Translations under genes and position numbers: made by a program
Shown: one piece after another, positions 44,388-53,845 of the stretch
How the letters are laid out: each line of letters starts with the position of its first letter
How positions within the stretch are numbered: the stretch's first letter is position 1
Notes under the pieces: generated by a model
Told to the model about the DNA's origin: nothing
Seen by the model: only the letters and a program-made list of their open reading frames with translations
The model's database searches: none
Assembly: GCA_041905525.1 (NCBI GenBank)
Contig: JAYRKY010000007.1
Span: 124,001 to 188,000, forward strand
From: SHVO01 sp041905525
Lineage (GTDB): Bacteria; Pseudomonadota; Alphaproteobacteria; Rhodospirillales; Rhodospirillaceae
Reading direction: 5' to 3'
DNA length: 64,000 nucleotides

Positions 44388-44990
44388 ATGAAGACACGAC
44401 GTAACTTTTTTGCTTACCTCGGCGCTGCGATGGTTCTCGCGGCGGCACCTGCGCATGCAACAGTGCGGCCCGGCGAGGATGCCACTTTCTTCGATAAGTA
44501 TAAGGCGCCCGAGGGGTCGTCGTTTTTCATCTCGAATACGCCCAAGACAGAGAAAGGCGACCGCATGGTCGTGCGCGGCGTGGTGATGGATGCCGAGAAA
44601 AAGCCCATCCCCAACGCATCGGTGTACATCTATCACACCGACGCGGACGGACGTTACAACAACACCGAACCGCGTCCAGGTTTTGGCGGCGATGATCCCC
44701 GGCTACACGCCTACATGCGTACTGATTCGGTTGGCCGCTATGTTTACGGCGGCGTGAGACCTGCGGCTTATCCCGGTCTCACCTTGCCCGCGCACGTCCA
44801 CTTTGTCGTGCAAGCAGATGGTTTTCAGCCGCGCGTCTTCGAGGTTTGGTTCGAAGGCGACCCCATGATCAAGAAAGAACATCTCGAAGGCCAAGCCAAG
44901 GAGCCGGACCGCTTTTTGATCCGCACCGCCACCCGAGATACGAACCGAGTTTGGCAGATCACCAACGATATCGTCCTGGAACGGAAGTGA
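44388..44990 (+). CDS. Exported intradiol ring-cleavage dioxygenase-like protein
   Basis: About 200 residues; the start is ATG at 44388 rather than the TTG one codon before. The N-terminus has a twin-arginine-like signal (TRRNFFAYLG followed by a hydrophobic run to AAPAHA). The mature part resembles the intradiol dioxygenase beta-sandwich: VVRGVVMDAEKKPIPNASVYIYHTDADGRY, YMRTDSVGRYVYGG, and YPGLTLPAHVHFVV, in which Tyr and the HVH pair occupy the positions of the iron ligands. Helical regions of true catechol dioxygenases are absent, as in the secreted small family. The substrate is unknown. It sits between the hydratase and acyl-CoA dehydrogenase genes of the beta-oxidation operon. Confidence 0.78.
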   Translation: MKTRRNFFAYLGAAMVLAAAPAHATVRPGEDATFFDKYKAPEGSSFFISNTPKTEKGDRMVVRGVVMDAEKKPIPNASVYIYHTDADGRYNNTEPRPGFGGDDPRLHAYMRTDSVGRYVYGGVRPAAYPGLTLPAHVHFVVQADGFQPRVFEVWFEGDPMIKKEHLEGQAKEPDRFLIRTATRDTNRVWQITNDIVLERK

Positions 44991-45001
44991 GGAGATAGAC
45001 C

Positions 45002-46804
45002 ATGGCCGTCTACACCGCCCCCTTACGCGACATGAAGTTCGTGTACCGCGAACTCTTTAACGGCGACGACCTCCAAAAACTGCCTGGATATGGCGACTTC
45101 TCGCCGGACGTGGTGGACGCGGTGTTGGAAGAAGCCGCGAAGATTTCGCAGGAGGTTCTTTTCCCCATCAACCGCTCCGGGGATGAGGAAGGCTGCACCT
45201 TCGAGAACGGAGTGGTCCGCACCCCGAAGGGTTTCAAGGAAGCCTACGACCAGTTCACCGCAGGCGGCTGGACGGGTCTCGGCGCCGATCAGGAATACGG
45301 CGGCCAGGGCGCCCCGAAGGCGATCAATATGCTGGTTGAGGAGATGATCTGCTCGGCCAACATGTCGTTCGGTATGTATCCCGGCCTCACGCACGGCGCT
45401 TACAACGCCCTCAAGCTTTACGGCACCGAGGCGCAGAAGCAGCTCTATCTTCCGAAATTCGCCGAAGGCACCTGGAGCGGCACGATGTGCCTGACCGAGC
45501 CGCAGTGCGGCACGGACCTTGGGCTTGTGCGCACCAAGGCCGATCCCCAGCCCGACGGGAGCTATCATCTCACTGGCACGAAAATCTTCATCTCGGCCGG
45601 CGAGCACGACCTGACCCAGAATATCGTGCATCTCGTTCTGGCCCGCCTCCCTGACGCGCCGCCGGGTATCAAGGGAATCAGCCTGTTCATCTGCCCCAAA
45701 TTCCTGCCCAAGGAAGACGGCAGCGTGGGACCGCGCAACGGCGCGTTCTGCGGCTCGATCGAGCACAAGATGGGCATCAAGGCCTCGGCCACCTGCGTGA
45801 TCAATTTCGACAACGCGAAAGCGTGGCTTGTCGGCGAAAAGCATAAAGGCATGCGCGCCATGTTCGCCATGATGAACACCGCCCGTCTCGGCGTCGGCGT
45901 CCAGGGCCTCGGCCTTTCGGAAGCGGCCTACCAGGGCGGCTTACTTTATGCGCGCGAACGGCTCCAGGGCCGCGCCCTGAAAGGCGCGAAATTCCCCGAG
46001 AAGCCGGCGGATCCGTTGATGGTCCACCCCGACGTGCGCAAAAACCTTCTCACCATGAAGGCGCTCACCGAAGGCATGCGGGCGTTGGTGATGTGGGTGG
46101 CCACGAGCCAGGACTTGGCGGAGAAGTCTGCGACCGAGGAAGAGCGGACGCGGCACGACGACCTCATCCAGTTCCTCACTCCCGTCGTGAAGGCGTTCGG
46201 CACCGACATCGGCTTCGACAACGCCAATATCGGCGTGCAGATCTTCGGCGGTCACGGGTACATCCGCGAACATGGGATGGAACAGTATGTGCGCGATGCG
46301 CGCATCACGCAAATCTACGAAGGCACCAACGGAATCCAGGCGCTGGATCTGGTCGGGCGCAAGATGACCGCTCACTATGGCCGTTACATGCGCGCCTTCT
46401 TCCATCCTGTGCAGGCCTTCATCGAAGAGAATGCGTCCGATCCGAAGATGGAAGAGATCGTGATGAATCTCGCTAAATCCTTCGGCCGCCTGCAGCAGGC
46501 CGTGGGCGCAGTGGCTCAAAAAGCCATGAGCAATCCCAACGAAGCGGGCGCGGCCTCGACCGATCTTTTGAAACTGCTGAGCTATGTATCAGTCGGCTTC
46601 ATGTGGGCGAAGATGGCCAAACTCGCCTTCAGCAAGGAGGGCGACGATCCGACAGGGTTCTATAAGGGCAAGATCAAGACGGCCCGGTTCTACATGACCA
46701 AGCTGCTCCCGCAAACGGGCGCTCTGCTTTCAAGCATCCTGGCGGGCGGCGAGACGATCATGGACCTTGAGGACGAGTTGTTCAGCGCCGCGGTGGCCGC
46801 GTAA
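45002..46804 (+). CDS. Acyl-CoA dehydrogenase, large (about 600 aa) type
   Basis: A 600-residue flavoprotein catalysing the first step of beta-oxidation; GAGGAG precedes the ATG. Conserved blocks include QEYGGQGAPKAIN, MCLTEPQCGTDLGLVRTKA (FAD/substrate site), QIFGGHGYIREHGMEQYVRD and ITQIYEGTNGIQALDLVGRK near the catalytic and flavin regions. A C-terminal extension after about residue 470 distinguishes this from the 380-residue type and resembles FadE5-like enzymes. Its gene follows the dioxygenase-like gene by 11 bases. Confidence 0.93.
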   Translation: MAVYTAPLRDMKFVYRELFNGDDLQKLPGYGDFSPDVVDAVLEEAAKISQEVLFPINRSGDEEGCTFENGVVRTPKGFKEAYDQFTAGGWTGLGADQEYGGQGAPKAINMLVEEMICSANMSFGMYPGLTHGAYNALKLYGTEAQKQLYLPKFAEGTWSGTMCLTEPQCGTDLGLVRTKADPQPDGSYHLTGTKIFISAGEHDLTQNIVHLVLARLPDAPPGIKGISLFICPKFLPKEDGSVGPRNGAFCGSIEHKMGIKASATCVINFDNAKAWLVGEKHKGMRAMFAMMNTARLGVGVQGLGLSEAAYQGGLLYARERLQGRALKGAKFPEKPADPLMVHPDVRKNLLTMKALTEGMRALVMWVATSQDLAEKSATEEERTRHDDLIQFLTPVVKAFGTDIGFDNANIGVQIFGGHGYIREHGMEQYVRDARITQIYEGTNGIQALDLVGRKMTAHYGRYMRAFFHPVQAFIEENASDPKMEEIVMNLAKSFGRLQQAVGAVAQKAMSNPNEAGAASTDLLKLLSYVSVGFMWAKMAKLAFSKEGDDPTGFYKGKIKTARFYMTKLLPQTGALLSSILAGGETIMDLEDELFSAAVAA

Positions 46805-46828
46805 CCCGCACCTCCACGGGCATCCGTC

Positions 46829-47344
46829 ATGAATCTGATCTGGCGGATGATTTGGATGTTCATCACCGCGCGCTTCGGCGCGCGGGCCGATGTCATGGGC
46901 GAGCATAAGCTTACCTTCCGTTGTCTTCCGACGGACCTCGACATCTTCATGCACATGACAAACTCGCGCTATTCGAGTTTTGGCGACCTGTCACGCGTCA
47001 GCTTCATGATTCGTAACGGGGCCTACGGACGCCTGCGCAGGGCGGGGTATTTTCCGGTGCTGGGATCGTCCACGTTCAAGTTCCGCCGGCCGATCTGGCT
47101 TTTCGAGAAGTTCACCGTCTCCACCAGCATTCTGACGTGGGACGATAAATATGTTTACCTGTTGCATAAGTTCGAGACGGCGAAGGACATGCCGGCAATC
47201 GCGGTCGTCAAGGCGGCATTCCTGAGCAAAACCGGCCGCGCACCGATGGAAGAGGTGCGCGCCCTTATGGGGTATACGGGTCCGAAGCCCGAAAGTCCCA
47301 TCGCGAAGGAAGTCTTGGATTTGGATCTCGTGTTGAAAGCTTAA
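46829..47344 (+). CDS. Hot-dog-fold thioesterase-like protein (THEM6/4HBT-type)
   Basis: A 171-residue protein with an N-terminal hydrophobic helix (LIWRMIWMFITARFG). The following thioesterase-like domain includes FRCLPTDLDIFMHMTNSRY, matching the active-site region of acyl-CoA thioesterases (D-x-F-x-H-M-x-N). The context, 24 bases after the acyl-CoA dehydrogenase, supports a role in releasing acyl groups or editing CoA pools. The substrate is unknown. Confidence 0.82.
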   Translation: MNLIWRMIWMFITARFGARADVMGEHKLTFRCLPTDLDIFMHMTNSRYSSFGDLSRVSFMIRNGAYGRLRRAGYFPVLGSSTFKFRRPIWLFEKFTVSTSILTWDDKYVYLLHKFETAKDMPAIAVVKAAFLSKTGRAPMEEVRALMGYTGPKPESPIAKEVLDLDLVLKA

Positions 47345-47364
47345 TACTAAGGGGAGACTTAGAG

Positions 47365-47901
47365 ATGCGCCTAATGATCCGCTTCTGCACGCTTTTTATC
47401 GCCTTGGCTCTGGCGCTTCCCGCCGCGGCGCAGGACGCCGGCAAGGCGGCGCGCGCCGCCGCCAACAAGGAACTCTTCGAAGCCTCAGGCAAGCCGGCCG
47501 CCAAAGCCCCTGCCCTCGCCATCCCGGCCAGCTCGTACAAAATTCTGAAAACCGGCCCGGCAAACGGGGCGCATCCCTCGCGCTCCAGCGCCATCATGGT
47601 TCGCTACGAAGGGAGCTATCTCGATGGCGAGATTTTCGACACCTCGTATGGCAAGGAAGCGGATAACGCGACCATCTACCCCTTACGCGCGCTGATTCCC
47701 GGCTTCGTGTCGGCAGTGATGATGATGAAGCCGGGTGACGAATGGCTAGTTTATGTGCCCTCGCAGATGGCCTACGGCGCCGTCGGCCATCCGCTCGCGG
47801 GCAAGGACATCTTCTTCAAGATCGAGTTGGTCGATCACGCCGAAATGCCGCCGCCGCCCTCGCCGATCATGAAGACGCTGCCGGGCCGCAACTCAAGATA
47901 G
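47365..47901 (+). CDS. Exported FKBP-type peptidyl-prolyl cis-trans isomerase
   Basis: A 178-residue protein with a Sec signal peptide (1 to about 22, ending LPAAAQD) and an Ala/Lys-rich linker. The FKBP domain spans about 60-165: MVRYEGSYLDGEIFDTSYG, IPGFVSAVMMMKPGDEWLVYVPSQMAYG. The motif order and Gly turns match FklB/FkpA-type isomerases. The function is protein folding in the periplasm. It is the last gene in the same direction as the beta-oxidation operon, 20 bases after the thioesterase-like gene, with GGGGAG as ribosome-binding site. Confidence 0.9.
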   Translation: MRLMIRFCTLFIALALALPAAAQDAGKAARAAANKELFEASGKPAAKAPALAIPASSYKILKTGPANGAHPSRSSAIMVRYEGSYLDGEIFDTSYGKEADNATIYPLRALIPGFVSAVMMMKPGDEWLVYVPSQMAYGAVGHPLAGKDIFFKIELVDHAEMPPPPSPIMKTLPGRNSR

Positions 47902-47986
47902 CAGCACGGGCGGAGGGCCCTCCCTCTTCGCGTATCCGGATATACGCAGTGCTCCGGATTTTCACGTGAGGCCCTTTCGCGCATAA

Positions 47987-48017
47987 CTGCATCCACACAA
48001 CGAAGAGGTGGATGCAG
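47987..48017 (+). promoter_or_regulatory. Hairpin enclosing the ribosome-binding site of the 48020 gene
   Basis: A perfect 10-bp inverted repeat (CTGCATCCAC / GTGGATGCAG) with an 11-base loop. The loop carries GAAGAG, the only ribosome-binding-site-like sequence near the start, and the 3' arm ends two bases before the ATG at 48020. This arrangement could control access of ribosomes to the start. Confidence 0.6.
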
Positions 48018-48019
48018 CG

Positions 48020-48223
48020 ATGCTCGTGCTTTTCGATACCCGGACACAGGAAACAGTCGCCAAGTTCGTCCAGGAAGAAATCGCCCGCGCAGCGGGCCGG
48101 TTCTTATCCCGCGAAACGGGCCGTGCGTTGACACTCGCGCTTACCGAAGCGGCAAGGCTGCCGGTCTCCCGCTACTTCGCCGGTGAGGAAATCGAACATG
48201 CCGCGACGATCTATCTGAGATAG
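48020..48223 (+). CDS. Small hypothetical protein bracketed by hairpins (67 aa)
   Basis: The start is taken at the ATG of MLVLFDTRTQETVAKF; a GTG four codons earlier (48008) is possible but lies inside the stem of a hairpin. The product is helical, with EEIARAAGRFLSRETGRAL, and ends YFAGEEIEHAATIYLR. No family recognised, no signal peptide or membrane helix. Hairpins with a shared GCATCC/GGATGC core lie directly before and after the gene. Confidence 0.6.
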   Translation: MLVLFDTRTQETVAKFVQEEIARAAGRFLSRETGRALTLALTEAARLPVSRYFAGEEIEHAATIYLR

Positions 48224-48232
48224 CCAAAGGGG

Positions 48233-48267
48233 GCTGTCGCATCCGACGACGGGTTGGATGCGACAGC
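48233..48267 (+). terminator. First of two tandem hairpins downstream of the 48020 gene
   Basis: A perfect 12-bp stem (GCTGTCGCATCC / GGATGCGACAGC) with an 11-base loop lies nine bases after the stop codon. No T-tract follows directly, so it may protect the 3' end or act with the next hairpin. Confidence 0.6.
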
Positions 48268-48271
48268 AAAG

Positions 48272-48308
48272 TTGGGCTCCGGTTTGGGGAACCGGAGCCC
48301 AATTTTCT

Positions 48309-48310
<2 letters not shown>
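48272..48310 (+). terminator. Rho-independent terminator between the 48020 gene and katG
   Basis: A perfect 13-bp stem (TTGGGCTCCGGTT / AACCGGAGCCCAA) with a 5-base loop is followed on the plus strand by TTTTCTTT. The tail reaches the stop codon of convergent katG, whose own transcript would also run into this stem. Confidence 0.9.
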
Positions 48311-50630
<2,320 letters not shown>

Positions 50631-50695
50631 CTTGGATCTCCCTTGGACTATGCGGTTGTCGGCGCCGAGAAGAGCTCAACGCACATTAGAATTAA

Positions 50696-50712
50696 TCTAG
50701 AATGATTCTAAA
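50696..50712. promoter_or_regulatory. Irr/PerR-like (Fur-family) box upstream of katG
   Basis: TCTAGAATGATTCTAAA matches the Irr box/ICE motif TTTAGAANNNTTCTAAA at all but one fixed position and also resembles the Per box. A further half-site TTAGAAT lies at 50686-50692. The site is 66 bases upstream of the katG start, consistent with repression by a Fur-family regulator. Confidence 0.7.
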
Positions 50713-50729
50713 CTATAGTCCAGCGTGCA

Positions 50730-50748
50730 AAAGGGAGGCCCTCCCTTT
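50730..50748 (-). terminator. Candidate terminator of the TonB-receptor operon
   Basis: A 19-base hairpin (AAAGGGAGG / CCTCCCTTT around a single base) 63 bases after the stop of the 141-residue gene. On the minus strand it ends in TTTTGC, a short T-tract. It would separate that operon from the katG promoter. Confidence 0.5.
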
Positions 50749-50811
50749 ATCCGGGCGAAGCCGTCACGGCGAAAAATCGCGTCGGTTCAATGGGCTAGAG
50801 TGCTGAAAGCG

Positions 50812-51237
50812 CTAGGGCTTTTTCGCATCGGCCTTCATCTGGCCGTTCAGGACCTGGAAATCGGTATAGAGCTTGGTGCACGCGTCGCGTGGTCCGCCGC
50901 ACACGAACTCCATCTTCACCTCGAGTCCCTTCTCGCCCTCCTTCAGCTCCCGGCAAATCACGGCCGGGTAAGCCTCGTGACCCAGGCGCGTGAAGGTCCA
51001 GATATGCGTGAAGTCGAGTTGCTCGTAGGCCAGAAATTTTTCGTCGCCGGCCGCTTCGCGTACCCCGCCCCGTTCCACGAGCGCGCTTGCGACTTGCGTC
51101 AGGGACGCTGCGTGCAAACCGCATATATCGACCGGCTTCTTCGGATCGACGTGAACGGGCCCTGAAAGCGGCTTCGGCTCCGCCGCGGATGCGACGGAGC
51201 CGACCAGCATGGCACAGGCGAGAAGACGGAGCTTCAC
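50812..51237 (-). CDS. Small secreted Cys-containing protein after the TonB-dependent receptor
   Basis: A 141-residue protein with a GTG start and a signal peptide (MKLRLLACAMLVGSVASAAEP). The mature chain has Cys in DICGLHAAS, AVICREL and the pair FVCGGPRDACTKLY, suggesting disulfides. No family recognised. It starts 9 bases after the TonB-dependent receptor stop, with no strong ribosome-binding site, so it is probably translationally coupled to it. It may be a periplasmic accessory to uptake; this is inference from position only. Confidence 0.7.
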   Translation of the reverse strand: MKLRLLACAMLVGSVASAAEPKPLSGPVHVDPKKPVDICGLHAASLTQVASALVERGGVREAAGDEKFLAYEQLDFTHIWTFTRLGHEAYPAVICRELKEGEKGLEVKMEFVCGGPRDACTKLYTDFQVLNGQMKADAKKP

Positions 51238-51246
51238 GCCGCGGGA

Positions 51247-53694
51247 CTAGAAGTTGACCCGCGCCTGGATGGCGAGGGTGCGGCCTTTATCGGCGAACGC
51301 GTAGTCGGAGTTCGCGCCGAAGGTTGAGCCCGCCAGCGGCGTATCGCCGCCGAACTGGATGTAGTGCTTGTTAGTGAGGTTGCGGCCGACGAACGCCACC
51401 TGCCACAGACCCGAGTCAGGTCCGACGCCAACGCGCAGGCCCAGGGTCGCATATCCCTTCTGGATGAGCGCCGGATCGAAGGTGTTCGACGCGTGGTACT
51501 TCGAGGTGAAAAACACATCGACCGCGCCGTCGAGGCGGTACCCGGAGAGGATCGGGTAGTTGCCCGCAAGACCGACGGTGCCTTGCACATCGGAGACCAG
51601 CTGATTGGTCTGGCCGGTGTAGTTGCAAAGCTCCGCACGACCGTCGCCGTTCAGGTCGACGTTGGGGGTCTGGCCGAAATAGCACTGGCCGTTCTTGAAG
51701 TCCTTGAACTTGAAGTCAGTGAGCGCGAGCGAGCCGGTGAGCGAGATGTACTCGTTCATCCGCACGCGGCCGTCCGCCTCGATGCCTTGAGAGCGCGCCG
51801 ACGCGGCATTCCCCACGTTGAAGCCCAGGATGCCGTCAAAGATCGAAATCTGCAGATCCTTGAACTCGGTGTAGTAGGCCGCGACGTTCAGGGTTGCGGG
51901 ACCGAAGGAGGCCTTCGTGCCAACTTCGAAGCTATTCGCGCTTTCGTCCTCGAACTCGAACGAATCGTTCATCGTCGGGTAGAAGTTGCGATTGTTCGCG
52001 CGGAAGTCGAAGCCGCCGCTTTTGGCGCCGCGCGCATAGCTCGCGTACAGCATAAGGTCTTCGTTCGGCGTGAACAGCAGCTTCACGTCGGGCGAGAAAC
52101 GGGTTTCCTTACGGTCACCGGACACCGGCAGAGCGCCGAGCTGGCTGATCAGGAAAGCGCCTGTGGGGCCAAGGGCCGACAGGTTGGTCGAGCTGACGCG
52201 GAACACCTGCGCGTAGACTGCTGCCGCGATGGCCTGGGCGGCCGGGAGCGGATCGCCGTTCTCACGCAGGATCGACAGCGTGCGCGTGCCTTCTTTCTTT
52301 TCCGAGCTGACGCGGGCGCCAAGCTGCAGTTCCCACTTGTCGATCGGGCGGATGTTGACCTGCGCGAACGCCGAAATCAGGCTTGAATCGACCGACGCCG
52401 ACCGTGCCGCCTGGGTTCCCGCCAGCGCGCTACCGGCGCCCGGAGACTGCTGATTGACCAGCGGCACCAGGACCGACGTTTGCTGCACGACGATGTTGTC
52501 GGAGTAGGCGTGGTCGGAAGACTGATAGTACGCGCCGGCGACGAAGTCGTAGCTTTCGTTGACCGGCGACGTCAGCCGGAACTCCTGGCTGAACTGGTCG
52601 TAGTCTTCCTGCAATCCGGCCAGGAACACGTTAGCGCCGGTGTAGTCGCAATCGCACAGTTCGTCGTACTTCAGTTTGGTGAAGCCGGTGATTGAGCGCA
52701 GCTCGTAGCCGCCGATGTCGACCTTGATATTGCCGACATAGGTCTGCTGCTTGTTGTTGCTGAAGTCGCCGTTGGAGCTGCGGTTGCCGTTCAGCGTGTT
52801 GTCGAGAACGCCGCGGTCGGCGCCGAGGCCGACGAGGATTTGCGAATAGGTGCGGCCCGTGAACGGACCGGCCGCGACCGGCGTCTCGTTGAGGGTCTCG
52901 ATCGAGCGTCCGAGCACGTCGAAATCGCTGTACTCCGCCTTGAAGTTGGCGACCACGGTTTCGGATACGTCGGCCTCGAGGATGCCGCGCAGCGTGACAT
53001 CGTCGCGCTTGGGTTCGGTGCGCGAGAGCGTCAGGTTGCGAACGTACCCGTCGCTGTCGCGCCAGCGTGCGGCCACGCGGGCACGCACCGTATCGGTGAT
53101 CGGGCCGGAGACCGCGCCTTCGGCGATATATTCCTGGTTCTCGAATTCGTAGGTGCCGGTGAGGTAGCCCTCGAAGCTCGTAGTCGGCTGGGCGGTGACG
53201 ATATTGAGCGCCCCGGCGATCGAGTTCTTACCGAACAGAATGGTCTGCGGGCCGCGCAACACTTCGACGCGCTGCAGATCGAGGAACGGCATGCGGGTCT
53301 GCTGGGCGCGGGTATAGGCGATGCCGTCGACGTAGTAACCGACGGACTGTTCGAACGCCTGGTTGATCCCCGACCCGAGACCGCGGATGAAGATGTTGGT
53401 GCTGATGCCGGTTTCGGTCATCGTGAAGTTCGGAACGAGCTGCTGCAGCTCTTCCGCTTTCGCGATGGCGATATCCTGGAGCTTGTCGCCGGTCACGGCC
53501 GTCAGCGAGATCGGCGTATCCTGAACGCTCTGGGCGCGCGACTGCGCTGTTACGATAATCTCTTCGATCTCTGGCTGCTGGGCGAGTGCCGGCAGTGTCG
53601 AAGCCATCAAGGCTGACGAGACCATCAACGCCGATTTTAGAGTGAGACTAAAAAAGCCACGCGGGCGCGCGCGAGTCACGACAGTGCTCTTCAT
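51247..53694 (-). CDS. TonB-dependent outer-membrane receptor
   Basis: An 815-residue receptor with a long signal peptide (cleavage near LPALAQQ). The TonB box is EEIIVTAQ, followed by the plug domain (VQDTPISLTAVTGDKL, FIRGLGSGINQAFEQSVGYYVDG, LQRVEVLRGPQTILFGKNSIAGALNIVT) and a 22-strand-type barrel that ends LAIQARVNF. The plug resembles the large receptor set of sphingomonads and caulobacters. No Fur box was seen upstream, so the substrate need not be iron. It would be driven by the tonB-exbBD system at 26-28.7 kb. The gene downstream is a small secreted protein. Confidence 0.93.
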   Translation of the reverse strand: MKSTVVTRARPRGFFSLTLKSALMVSSALMASTLPALAQQPEIEEIIVTAQSRAQSVQDTPISLTAVTGDKLQDIAIAKAEELQQLVPNFTMTETGISTNIFIRGLGSGINQAFEQSVGYYVDGIAYTRAQQTRMPFLDLQRVEVLRGPQTILFGKNSIAGALNIVTAQPTTSFEGYLTGTYEFENQEYIAEGAVSGPITDTVRARVAARWRDSDGYVRNLTLSRTEPKRDDVTLRGILEADVSETVVANFKAEYSDFDVLGRSIETLNETPVAAGPFTGRTYSQILVGLGADRGVLDNTLNGNRSSNGDFSNNKQQTYVGNIKVDIGGYELRSITGFTKLKYDELCDCDYTGANVFLAGLQEDYDQFSQEFRLTSPVNESYDFVAGAYYQSSDHAYSDNIVVQQTSVLVPLVNQQSPGAGSALAGTQAARSASVDSSLISAFAQVNIRPIDKWELQLGARVSSEKKEGTRTLSILRENGDPLPAAQAIAAAVYAQVFRVSSTNLSALGPTGAFLISQLGALPVSGDRKETRFSPDVKLLFTPNEDLMLYASYARGAKSGGFDFRANNRNFYPTMNDSFEFEDESANSFEVGTKASFGPATLNVAAYYTEFKDLQISIFDGILGFNVGNAASARSQGIEADGRVRMNEYISLTGSLALTDFKFKDFKNGQCYFGQTPNVDLNGDGRAELCNYTGQTNQLVSDVQGTVGLAGNYPILSGYRLDGAVDVFFTSKYHASNTFDPALIQKGYATLGLRVGVGPDSGLWQVAFVGRNLTNKHYIQFGGDTPLAGSTFGANSDYAFADKGRTLAIQARVNF

Positions 53695-53845
53695 GGAATT
53701 CCTCCCGTAAAGCCTGAGGACCAGCCCTGCCCGACGATCGGACAGAATGCCTTCCCTGCCCCAGAAACCTTGATTCCCAGTATCTTACGGGGATTGCCGG
53801 ATTGCCGTAAAGGTGGCTCGCATCAACCGCCGCGCGAGGCGTTTG

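Noticed and set aside
47911..47958. Palindromes GGAGGGCCCTCC and GCGTAT-N6-ATACGC after the FKBP gene as a terminator
   Set aside because: No T-tract follows either, so termination there is not supported.
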